A stretch of DNA of 40,747 nucleotides from Patescibacteria group bacterium (GTDB taxonomy: Bacteria; Patescibacteriota; Minisyncoccia; Phycocordibacterales; UBA918). The notes beneath the pieces were generated by a model. That model was given only the letters and a program-made list of their open reading frames with translations. It did no database searches and was not told the DNA's origin. Below are positions 6,230 to 12,741 of this stretch, one piece after another. The DNA is taken from NCBI GenBank assembly GCA_019750255.1, contig JAIEOU010000003.1, forward strand, positions 83,350 to 124,096, in the 5' to 3' direction. Each line of letters starts with the position of its first letter. The stretch's first letter is position 1. The position numbers were made by a program, and so were the translations under genes.

Positions 6230-7660
6230 ATGCACTACCTACTAGCTCGTATAACTCAGATTAACTATCGCCATTATTTAGTGGGTGGGCTTGTGCTTTG
6301 TGTAATGGCTGGCTTTGGCTGGATTAAACACGCTTCCGCCCAGGCTGCCTATTCTGTAGACGTAACCACAAACACGGTATCTGGCAACTCCGTCACCATA
6401 CAATGGTCAGCTCCCTCGAATCGACCAATCGGTACCGGCTGGGTTGGAATCTACACCCCCGGCGCCGCTGACGAGCAGTACTACCGCTGGGCCTATGTCT
6501 CTAGCGGTACAGGTGGCACTGTCACTATTTCGTACGTCGAACCCGGCACCTACCAGGTCCGCCTCTTTACCGGTTCACAGTACGAACGTGTTGCCTCGGG
6601 TGGCACCTTTACCGTACTTGGTGGACAGGGTCAGGGTGGTGCTGGCAATAATAATGGTACCGGAGGCAATAGTAATTCTGAAGGTAATACGAGCGGGAGC
6701 TACTCACTTTCACTTTCAGCGACCTCAATTGCCCCGGGCGGAAGGGTAACGGTCACTATCAACACACCTGCTTCCGCTAATCGTAATCGAGATTGGATCG
6801 GACTCTACCGCGTTGGCACAAGTAATGAGTCGTATATAGACTGGCAATATGTGGATGATGACGATTCAAGTGCTGCGACCGTCATTATCGATAATGCTGG
6901 GCAGTATGAATTTCGCTATTTTAGAAACGATAGCTACGCTGACGTGGCGACGTCCCCCGTGGTTACCGTTACTACAACTTCCGGTGGGAGTAACCAGTGC
7001 TCGCTTAGTACTGTGGCAGGCGTGACTAATTATCCACCACGCAGTGGCCCGGTCGTCGCCTTCGGAGACAGCTTAACCGCAGGCGTAGGTGCCACAGCCG
7101 GGCAGGACTATGTCAGCCAGCTCGAGCGGCTCACCGGCGTTTCCATTGTTAATGCGGGAGTGAGTGGTGATACCACCAGAACGGCCCTCGCGCGACTGGA
7201 GAGTGATGTGCTAGCGCGGGACCCTGCGACAGTGATCGTCTGGATAGGGGGTAACGACATTTTATCGCACTACTATGATCGTGTCGTTCGTGGTCTCGAG
7301 AGTCAGACGGTGAGGGAGGTGGTGCGCCAAGCGTTCGAGCGCCTTGGCAGTAACCTTGCGAACGCGCCGGTTATTATGCCTAATGAGACGTTTGAAAACC
7401 TAGAAACCATTGTGCGCAGAATTCACGCTGATGGGGCGGTTGTCATCTTGGTCGGTTTCAGCGGGGAACCCTTTAATACTAATCTCGACAGTAGGTTTAG
7501 GGCGGTGGCAGAAGCAACGGGTGCCATCTACGTACCTGATGTGCTCGATGGGGTAATTGGTAGACCGAGCCTCATGAGTGATTTGATCCACCCTAATGAT
7601 GAGGGGTACCGCATCGTAGCAGGTCGCATCAACCAACAGTTATTGTGCGTGGTTAGGTAG
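6230..7660 (+). CDS. Exported SGNH/GDSL hydrolase with two N-terminal beta-sandwich domains
   Basis: 476 residues, secreted or surface-bound. Residues 16-38 are a signal peptide or anchor ending ASAQA. Two related beta-sandwich domains follow (about 41-130 and 155-248); both carry W(V/I)G(I/L)Y then Y..W.YV and a closing G.Y(Q/E)(V/F)R, like SKICH/Ig-type modules. A Gly/Asn/Ser linker (132-157) separates them. The C-terminal hydrolase has all SGNH blocks: GDSLTAG (Ser281), AGVSGDTT, GGND (341-343 region) and DLIHP (Asp451, His454). It resembles TesA-type arylesterase/lysophospholipase enzymes; the substrate may be a host or own envelope lipid or polysaccharide ester. No clear ribosome binding site. 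Confidence 0.88.
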   Translation: MHYLLARITQINYRHYLVGGLVLCVMAGFGWIKHASAQAAYSVDVTTNTVSGNSVTIQWSAPSNRPIGTGWVGIYTPGAADEQYYRWAYVSSGTGGTVTISYVEPGTYQVRLFTGSQYERVASGGTFTVLGGQGQGGAGNNNGTGGNSNSEGNTSGSYSLSLSATSIAPGGRVTVTINTPASANRNRDWIGLYRVGTSNESYIDWQYVDDDDSSAATVIIDNAGQYEFRYFRNDSYADVATSPVVTVTTTSGGSNQCSLSTVAGVTNYPPRSGPVVAFGDSLTAGVGATAGQDYVSQLERLTGVSIVNAGVSGDTTRTALARLESDVLARDPATVIVWIGGNDILSHYYDRVVRGLESQTVREVVRQAFERLGSNLANAPVIMPNETFENLETIVRRIHADGAVVILVGFSGEPFNTNLDSRFRAVAEATGAIYVPDVLDGVIGRPSLMSDLIHPNDEGYRIVAGRINQQLLCVVR

Positions 7661-7840
7661 TTCCTACTAGTTTTGTTCAGGGAGGCTAGTTTAGTGAGGA
7701 CTGCGCGCCTGCGAAAGCAACATCACCGAAAGGGGGTTTTGCTCCAGGGTGGCTACAGGGAGTCGATCCGGAGAACTAAAGAAACAGTCCATTGTCTTAC
7801 ATTACCAAGCCACCGTTCAGTAGGGGGGGTGGTTGTGTGA
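7661..7840. other. Intergenic region between converging genes
   Basis: About 180 nt without a gene. A loose stem AGCAA/TTGCT around 7710-7735 may serve as a terminator; I see nothing firmer. Confidence 0.3.
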
Positions 7841-8455
7841 TTATAGTTCGCACGTAAGGCCACAGCTCTCTGCGGGGGCCGTACCGCGTTCCGGGCAGGT
7901 TCCGCTATAAATGCAGGACGTATCGGTTACCGCATCGAGATAGGAGGACAGGGAAGGGTTGTTCGGATCTCCCAGGTATAGCAACACACGGTCTTCATCG
8001 TTAGGTACATAGGTAAGAAGTTCGCTAGTACGTTCTTCTTCATTTACATAGAGGAGCAGCTCCGTCTCTTCTCCGGTGCAGTTTAATTTATTTTGAATAG
8101 TAATACAGTCAGAGGTGAGCGTGATGCCGAGTGAGGATAGAAACTCTACCAAGGTGATGTGTGGCGCGTGGAAATGAATCACCTTACCATTCCCGTCGTG
8201 GAGGTGTACGCCCGCGTGGAGTATCCTTTCAGCCACTGACATGTATTCTTTGTCAGAAAGGTCAATTTTGGTGTCGTTGATCACTATCAAAAAGTCGGCG
8301 TGCGTATGGTACTCCTCGGAGTGTTCGTGTGTGTCGGAAAACAAGTAGGGGCGGTCATACCCGAAGACCGGCAAAAGGACGGCGCTCGTAAGTGCTCCAA
8401 CTATAAGGCCGGCCAACAGCGCTATGAATGTGCGCAATGAAAGCATCTGTAACAT
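7841..8455 (-). CDS. His-rich membrane-anchored protein of unknown function
   Basis: 204 residues. A TM helix (about 8-30) is followed by an extracellular His-rich segment, HEHSEEYHTHADF, then HLHDGNGKVIHFHAP, which together place many His and Asp residues close to each other and suggest metal binding. The C-terminal third has the sequence YVNEEERTSE and DRVLLYLG and six Cys, four of them near the end. I recognise the pattern (HTHADF ... HLHDGNG ... DRVLLYLG) as one common among hypothetical proteins of these bacteria, without a known role. A -10 box TATAGT lies 6 nt before the ATG, so the transcript is probably leaderless. Confidence 0.8.
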   Translation of the reverse strand: MLQMLSLRTFIALLAGLIVGALTSAVLLPVFGYDRPYLFSDTHEHSEEYHTHADFLIVINDTKIDLSDKEYMSVAERILHAGVHLHDGNGKVIHFHAPHITLVEFLSSLGITLTSDCITIQNKLNCTGEETELLLYVNEEERTSELLTYVPNDEDRVLLYLGDPNNPSLSSYLDAVTDTSCIYSGTCPERGTAPAESCGLTCEL

Positions 8456-8461
8456 GACACT

Positions 8462-8467
8462 ACTATA
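8462..8467 (-). promoter_or_regulatory. -10 box TATAGT of the His-rich protein gene
   Basis: Reverse-strand TATAGT, 6 nt before the ATG at 8455; no room for a ribosome binding site. Confidence 0.55.
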
Positions 8468-8508
8468 CCCCAGATTTTAAATAGGGGAATTCCATAATAT
8501 GTCTGGGG

Positions 8509-8555
8509 GCCGCCCACGAAAAAAGCCCCCGAAGGGACTTTTCCGCGTGGGCGGC
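8509..8555 (-). terminator. Terminator nested in a hairpin with the tRNA-His 3' end
   Basis: Inner stem-loop AAAAGTCCC-TTCG-GGGGCTTTT with T6 (reverse strand) is a normal terminator. Around it, 8509-8518 is the perfect complement of 8546-8555, which includes five nt of the tRNA-His 3' acceptor strand and the discriminator. The layout parallels the tRNA-Leu terminator. Confidence 0.8.
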
Positions 8556-8621
8556 TAGAGAGAATCGAACTCTCGATACCGGCTCCACAAACCGGAGTTT
8601 TACCACTAAACTATAGCCGCC
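8550..8621 (-). tRNA. tRNA-His (anticodon GTG)
   Basis: On the reverse strand GCGGCTA pairs with TAGCCGC. The D stem GTTT/AAAC, anticodon stem CCGGT/GCCGG with loop TTGTGGA (anticodon GTG) and T arm AGAGTTCGATTCTCT are all present. The base before the acceptor is G and the discriminator is C, the G-1:C73 pair that identifies tRNA-His. CCA is not encoded. The first 16 nt also form the last codons of the HNH remnant. Confidence 0.97.
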
Positions 8622-9099
8622 ATAAACCGTTTGTATTCACTTTTATCGTGATGTACAAGGTGGTGGCAATTGTGGCACAACCAAGCCAGATTTTCAATAG
8701 CGTTATTGAAATGGTTCTTGTCAATGTGATGTACTGCTAAAACCCGAAAATCACTACTTCCGCAAAGTCTACAAATCTTTGGATTAGTCTGCCTGGCCAA
8801 AAAACTTCTATAGGCATTGTTACCATTTTTCCAATTAGGATGTTTTTCCATTGAAAATTCTGCATTTCGCCATTTAGTCTGACATGACTTTCCACAAAAG
8901 AATTTCCCGCTCTTTGAACCCCGCAAAGCTTTTCCCTTTTTGTAGGTTTCACTGTTGCAAATAGTACAATTTACGATTTTTCCATCCTTGACGCAGTCAC
9001 CTTACATACACGAGAACAATAAATACCGTAGCCGTTCTTTATCCAAGAGGGCTTTGCGTTGAAAGGATTATGGCACTGTTTGCAAGTAACAGTAGTCAT
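8606..9099 (-). pseudogene. Frameshifted HNH endonuclease gene ending inside tRNA-His
   Basis: Two frames on the reverse strand make one protein. From ATG at 9099 the frame reads MTTVTCKQCHNPFNAKPSW, then YCSRVCK, and stops at 8971-8973. The next frame resumes with VNCTICNSETYKKGKALRG, WRNAEFSMEKHPNWKNGN and an HNH domain (CRLCGSSD, LAVHHIDKNHFNNAIENLAW, CHNCHHLVHHD). A one-base loss near 8980-8990 (or a -1 shift) explains the break. This is the small zinc-ribbon plus HNH type of free-standing homing-like endonuclease. The last codons, ATG-GCG-GCT-ATA-GTT-TAG, are the 5' end of tRNA-His. Unless frameshifting is programmed, no intact protein is made. A sequencing error at one base would also restore it. 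Confidence 0.75.
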
Positions 9100-9238
9100 T
9101 CATAAAATTAAACTAACAAAGAATATTAAGTTATAACCATGCTTTGTGTATACAGCAAGCCCATCTTATTATTTCTCTTTATATAAGCGAGCTATCTGAT
9201 CGAGTGTTCGGAACAGTCTGCGCTATACTATTGTCACT
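9100..9238. other. AT-rich intergenic region
   Basis: Upstream sequence of the HNH remnant and of the small gene at 9239. TAATATTCT on the reverse strand near 9125 could be a -10 box for the HNH gene. Nothing else is clear. Confidence 0.3.
9224..9229 (+). promoter_or_regulatory. -10 box TATACT of the small TM protein
   Basis: TATACT ends 9 nt before the ATG at 9239. Confidence 0.45.
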
Positions 9239-9328
9239 ATGGATAAAACGGTACTTACCATCACGCTCTTTTTTACCTTTATGATTGGGGCCGGGGTTGG
9301 CTTCTACCTGATGCGTATCATTTTCTAA
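9239..9328 (+). CDS. Small single-TM protein (29 residues)
   Basis: MDKTVLTITL then a hydrophobic run FFTFMIGAGVGFYLMRIIF and TAA. The whole protein is one TM helix with a Gly-x-Gly-x-Gly face (GAGVG). It is too short for standard gene calling but has a -10 box at the spacing used by neighbouring genes and lies 52 nt before the YibE/F-like gene. Function unknown; it could be a partner of that membrane protein. No family recognised. Confidence 0.5.
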   Translation: MDKTVLTITLFFTFMIGAGVGFYLMRIIF

Positions 9329-9365
9329 TAAATAGCAGGACGTAGCCCTCGGTGATGTGGCGGTG

Positions 9366-9371
9366 TAGAAT
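9366..9371 (+). promoter_or_regulatory. -10 box TAGAAT of the YibE/F-like gene
   Basis: TAGAAT ends 9 nt before the ATG at 9381, with TG two bases upstream. Confidence 0.45.
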
Positions 9372-9380
9372 GGCGTATAT

Positions 9381-10508
9381 ATGAAGCGCTACGTTTTAGG
9401 GATACTGGCCTTGTTGTGGGTGCTCCCGGGTGTCGGGTTGGCACAAGAGGTACACCAAGAATGGCAAGAAACCGTGCGCGGTGAGGTGCTTGAGGTAACG
9501 GCACAATACGAACGCGACATTATGGGTACGGACGCTACCACCACCGTGCAGGAGCTTCGTGTTCAAATTATGGATGGCGAACGAAGTGGGGAGGTAGTGC
9601 GTCTTGAAAATGACTTGGTGGTACTGGATAAGGGTGATGCTATTTTTGTTGACCGGTTGATATCAATTGATGACACGGAGTACTATTTATTTAAAGATGT
9701 TGAGCGACGGCCGCAACTTATTTACTTGACCGGTTTTTTTGTACTGATGGTACTTCTGTTTGCTGGGTGGCAAGGAGCCCGAGCGTTAATTAGTTTATCG
9801 ATTAGTGTTGGCGCTATACTACTGCTTCTTGTTCCGGCGCTACTCGCGGGCTACTCGCCGGCACTCACTAGTCTTGGGATTGCCGCACTTATACTGGCGG
9901 TAACCTTATTTATTACCCACGGGATTAACGCCCGCTCGGTGATTGCGTTTATAGGGACCCTTTCGGCCGTGGCGGTGACCTGTGCTATTGCTGCCTGGTC
10001 GGTGTCGGCGATGCGACTCACTGGCTTTGCTTCGGACGCGTCGGTGTTTCTTAACTTTTCGACCGGAGGTACGCTCGACTTTACCGGCCTTCTTTTAGGA
10101 AGCATTATTATTGGTCTACTTGGGGTCCTGGATGACGTATCAATCACGCAAGCTTCGGTTGTTCAGGAGCTGCGCGGTGCGAATCAAGAACTTCCTTGGC
10201 TGCAGCTGTATACCCGCGCCATTAGGGTAGGGCGTGACCATGTCGGCTCGCTGGTTAACACGCTTGCTCTCGCGTACGTGGGGGCGGCGCTTCCGCTCGT
10301 GCTCCTGTTTGCGCGGGCTGATTCAGCCCTTGGGCTTACCCTCAATCAGGAAGTGGTGGCGGTTGAGATTGTTCGGATTGTAGTAGGAAGCATTGGACTC
10401 ATTCTCGCGGTACCGCTTACGACCGTGATGGCGGCGTGGTATTTTAAAGATAAAGACGTGGAGCGGGGGAGTGGTCATAGTCATGGACATGCGCACCACC
10501 ATCACTAG
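9381..10508 (+). CDS. YibE/F-family multi-pass membrane protein with His-rich tail
   Basis: 375 residues. A signal peptide (ending GLAQ, about residue 21) is followed by an extracytoplasmic beta domain (23-110) and seven or eight TM helices. Family features are ITHGINARSVIAFIGT, then GLLGVLDDVSITQASVV and GRDHVGSLVNTLALAYVGA. YibE/F proteins are widespread membrane proteins of unknown transport role. The C-terminus, GHSHGHAHHHH, holds seven His in eleven residues and probably binds metal; I do not recall it as a family feature. mscL follows 63 nt downstream with its own putative promoter. Confidence 0.88.
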   Translation: MKRYVLGILALLWVLPGVGLAQEVHQEWQETVRGEVLEVTAQYERDIMGTDATTTVQELRVQIMDGERSGEVVRLENDLVVLDKGDAIFVDRLISIDDTEYYLFKDVERRPQLIYLTGFFVLMVLLFAGWQGARALISLSISVGAILLLLVPALLAGYSPALTSLGIAALILAVTLFITHGINARSVIAFIGTLSAVAVTCAIAAWSVSAMRLTGFASDASVFLNFSTGGTLDFTGLLLGSIIIGLLGVLDDVSITQASVVQELRGANQELPWLQLYTRAIRVGRDHVGSLVNTLALAYVGAALPLVLLFARADSALGLTLNQEVVAVEIVRIVVGSIGLILAVPLTTVMAAWYFKDKDVERGSGHSHGHAHHHH

Positions 10509-10550
10509 AATTAGGTTTTGTTTAGGACGGACCACTGTTCATAATAGAAG

Positions 10551-10571
10551 TATTAAAAATGTAGGTATTAT
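10551..10571 (+). promoter_or_regulatory. Possible -10 boxes before mscL
   Basis: TATTAA at 10551-10556 is 15 nt before the start; TATTAT at 10566-10571 directly abuts the ATG and is too close. The first is the more likely. Confidence 0.3.
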
Positions 10572-10958
10572 ATGAAAAACTTCATTCTTGAGTTCAAGCA
10601 GTTTGCCATGCGGGGCAATGTTATCGACCTGGCGGTGGCGGTGGTCATTGGTACGGCTTTTGGGCGCATTACTTCATCGCTTGTCGATAACATCATCATG
10701 CCGTTTTTGGGGATCTTGATGGGCGGAATTAATCTAAGCGATTACTCGTTTACCTTTATACATTCGACCATTACCTACGGTGTTTTTATCCAGTCAGTGA
10801 TTGAATTTATTCTCATCGCTTTTGCGGTGTTTGTCTTTGTAAAGGTGTTGAGTAAGGTGAAGGAGACCTTGATTCGGACTGAAGAAGTCAAGCCAACGCC
10901 ACCGCCAAGTGAAGAAGTGCTACTCTTGCGGGAAATTCGGGATAGTGTAAAGCAATAA
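10572..10958 (+). CDS. mscL: Large-conductance mechanosensitive channel MscL
   Basis: 128 residues, usual family length. It opens a large pore under membrane tension to release solutes during osmotic downshock. The N-terminal amphipathic helix and first TM are clear (FKQFAMRGNVIDLAVAVVIGTAFGRITSSLVDNIIMP, read in two overlapping parts around residues 8-44), with the pore-lining glycines. The second TM is at about 68-92. The cytoplasmic C-terminal helix ends LLREIRDSVKQ, a common MscL ending. A terminator follows. Confidence 0.97.
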   Translation: MKNFILEFKQFAMRGNVIDLAVAVVIGTAFGRITSSLVDNIIMPFLGILMGGINLSDYSFTFIHSTITYGVFIQSVIEFILIAFAVFVFVKVLSKVKETLIRTEEVKPTPPPSEEVLLLREIRDSVKQ

Positions 10959-10979
10959 ACGGGAAGAGGTTTAAGAAAG

Positions 10980-11011
10980 CACTACGACGTCAACGTCGCG
11001 GTGTTTTTTTT
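10980..11011 (+). terminator. Terminator after mscL
   Basis: 10-bp stem with one mismatch (10980-10989 with 10994-11003), loop TCAA, then T8. Confidence 0.85.
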
Positions 11012-11427
11012 GTAAACCGGTCCCGAGCCGCACTAGTCAAAGGGTAAAAAAGTTGCTGACTACGACCTGCTCGGTGGTTATCCACAGAGCACCCACAGTC
11101 CAAGGAATAATAATCCTTATTTGTAGCCATGCAGACGATGTAAAGCCCTATTTTACGAAGTGCCCAACAGCTTCTATGATGAACGCATCACACTCCACTG
11201 TGTGTCGGAGGTTACAGACACGCGCTTAGTCACGTGCCATGCTAGTCACATGGTTTGTCTTTCGCTCCCCTGCAAATCATTTGTAGACATGATCGTCCTA
11301 TGCGCCCTGGCTGCGCGCGTAGACACACCACATACGATCGCGTGTGCACATGATGTTCCCGAAGGGGTCTGACGATAGGCGTGAAGCGCGGGTCTCTGCT
11401 GTCTTTATTATGAATCGGAAAGTACAC
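11012..11427. other. Long gene-free stretch upstream of nrdB
   Basis: About 415 nt with no supported gene. It is rich in short CACGTG-, GTGTGT- and CACACC-like words that could pair (for example near 11190-11240 and 11310-11350). I see no NrdR-box pair, cobalamin riboswitch or other RNA I can name. It may be the regulatory leader of the ribonucleotide reductase operon or a decayed gene. Confidence 0.35.
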
Positions 11428-12741
11428 ATGAAAATTGAACATATTCGAAAGCGAGACGGGTCGATTCAGCCATTCGATATAAATAAGATTGAGAGCGCCA
11501 TCTTCAAAGCGCTAAATGAAACACAAGCCGGCACCCCAAGCGAGGCGGCAATTGTCGCGGCCAAGGTGCACGAAAAGGTGATTGCTATGTGTGTCCAGGC
11601 AGCCACCGCAGAACCCGGCAGTCCGATTGCTCAGAAATGTGTCGACGGCTACCCAGCGGTGGAAGAAATTCAGGACCTCGTAGAAGAAGCACTCATGGAG
11701 ACCGGTTTCTTTGATACGGCCAAGGCCTACATCATCTATCGAAATGAGCGCAAGAAGATGCGTGAGCGTGACATTTTCAAGAAGCGGGTGAACCTAAAGC
11801 CCTACGAATATCCAGAACTTAACGAGTACGTCAGTGCGGTGCGTCACTCCTACTGGGTACATACTGAATTCAACTATACGAGTGACGTGCAAGACTTTCA
11901 TGTAAACGTCACTCCGAAAGAACGGAGCGCGATGAAAAACGCGATGTTGGCAATCGCTCAAATAGAGGTATCGGTAAAGACCTTCTGGGGCAACATCTAC
12001 CAGAAAATGCCAAAGCCAGAAATTGGCTCAGTCGGCTTTACGTTTGCTGACAGTGAGGTGCGCCACATGGACGCGTACGCCCACTTGCTCGAGCTCCTCG
12101 GACTAAACGCTGAGTTTGAAAAAATTAAGGATATCCCGGTTATCCAGGAGCGTATCAACTACCTCGAAAAGACCATCACGCTCGCACGGACTGAAGAGAA
12201 CCGGCAATACATGCATTCGGTGCTGCTTTTTTCGCTCTTTATCGAGCACGTGTCCCTGTTCTCGCAGTTCCTCATAATCATGTCGTTTAACAAGCATCGG
12301 AATCTCTTTAAGGGTATTAGTAACGCGGTAGAAGCCACCTCTAAAGAAGAGCAAATACATGGCATGTTTGGCATTGATGTAATTAACATCATTCGAAAGG
12401 AACACCCAGAATGGTTTGATGATGCCTGCAAGGCAATGATTGTAAAAGCCTGTGAAGAAGCGTACGTCGCCGAAAGTAATATTATTGATTGGATCTACGA
12501 AGCGGGGGAGCTTGATTTCCTGCCGTCACAAAACGTAAAGGAGTTCGTGAAGCATCGCTTCAATAACTCGCTCGCTGCCATTGGTATGCCCCGCATCTTC
12601 GATGTAAGCGAAGCGCTCCTTGAAGAGACGGACTGGTTTGATAATGAGGTTATCGCCACCAAGCATGTCGACTTCTTCCAAAAACGATCTATCAATTACA
12701 ACAAGCGCAGTGCAAGTGTGACCAGTGCCGACCTCTTTTAA
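11428..12741 (+). CDS. nrdB: Class I ribonucleotide reductase small subunit with N-terminal ATP-cone
   Basis: 437 residues. It carries the metal-radical cofactor that starts reduction of ribonucleotides to deoxyribonucleotides. Residues 1-115 are an ATP-cone (KRDGSIQPFDINKIESAI, ending AKAYIIYRNERKKMRE), the allosteric on/off domain that usually sits on NrdA. The R2 domain follows, with ligands E180, E210-x-x-H213, E273 and E308-x-x-H311, and Tyr217 at the radical position (SEVRHMDAY). The first ligand appears to be Glu, not Asp. The start at 11428 gives MKIEHIRKRDG, a typical ATP-cone start; 11410 is an alternative. nrdA overlaps the end by 17 nt. Metal type and radical type cannot be told from sequence. 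Confidence 0.93.
   Translation: MKIEHIRKRDGSIQPFDINKIESAIFKALNETQAGTPSEAAIVAAKVHEKVIAMCVQAATAEPGSPIAQKCVDGYPAVEEIQDLVEEALMETGFFDTAKAYIIYRNERKKMRERDIFKKRVNLKPYEYPELNEYVSAVRHSYWVHTEFNYTSDVQDFHVNVTPKERSAMKNAMLAIAQIEVSVKTFWGNIYQKMPKPEIGSVGFTFADSEVRHMDAYAHLLELLGLNAEFEKIKDIPVIQERINYLEKTITLARTEENRQYMHSVLLFSLFIEHVSLFSQFLIIMSFNKHRNLFKGISNAVEATSKEEQIHGMFGIDVINIIRKEHPEWFDDACKAMIVKACEEAYVAESNIIDWIYEAGELDFLPSQNVKEFVKHRFNNSLAAIGMPRIFDVSEALLEETDWFDNEVIATKHVDFFQKRSINYNKRSASVTSADLF

Noticed and set aside
10960-11011. tmRNA, RNase P RNA or SRP RNA in the mscL-nrdB gap
   Set aside because: None of the conserved cores of these RNAs could be found by eye in 10960-11427.
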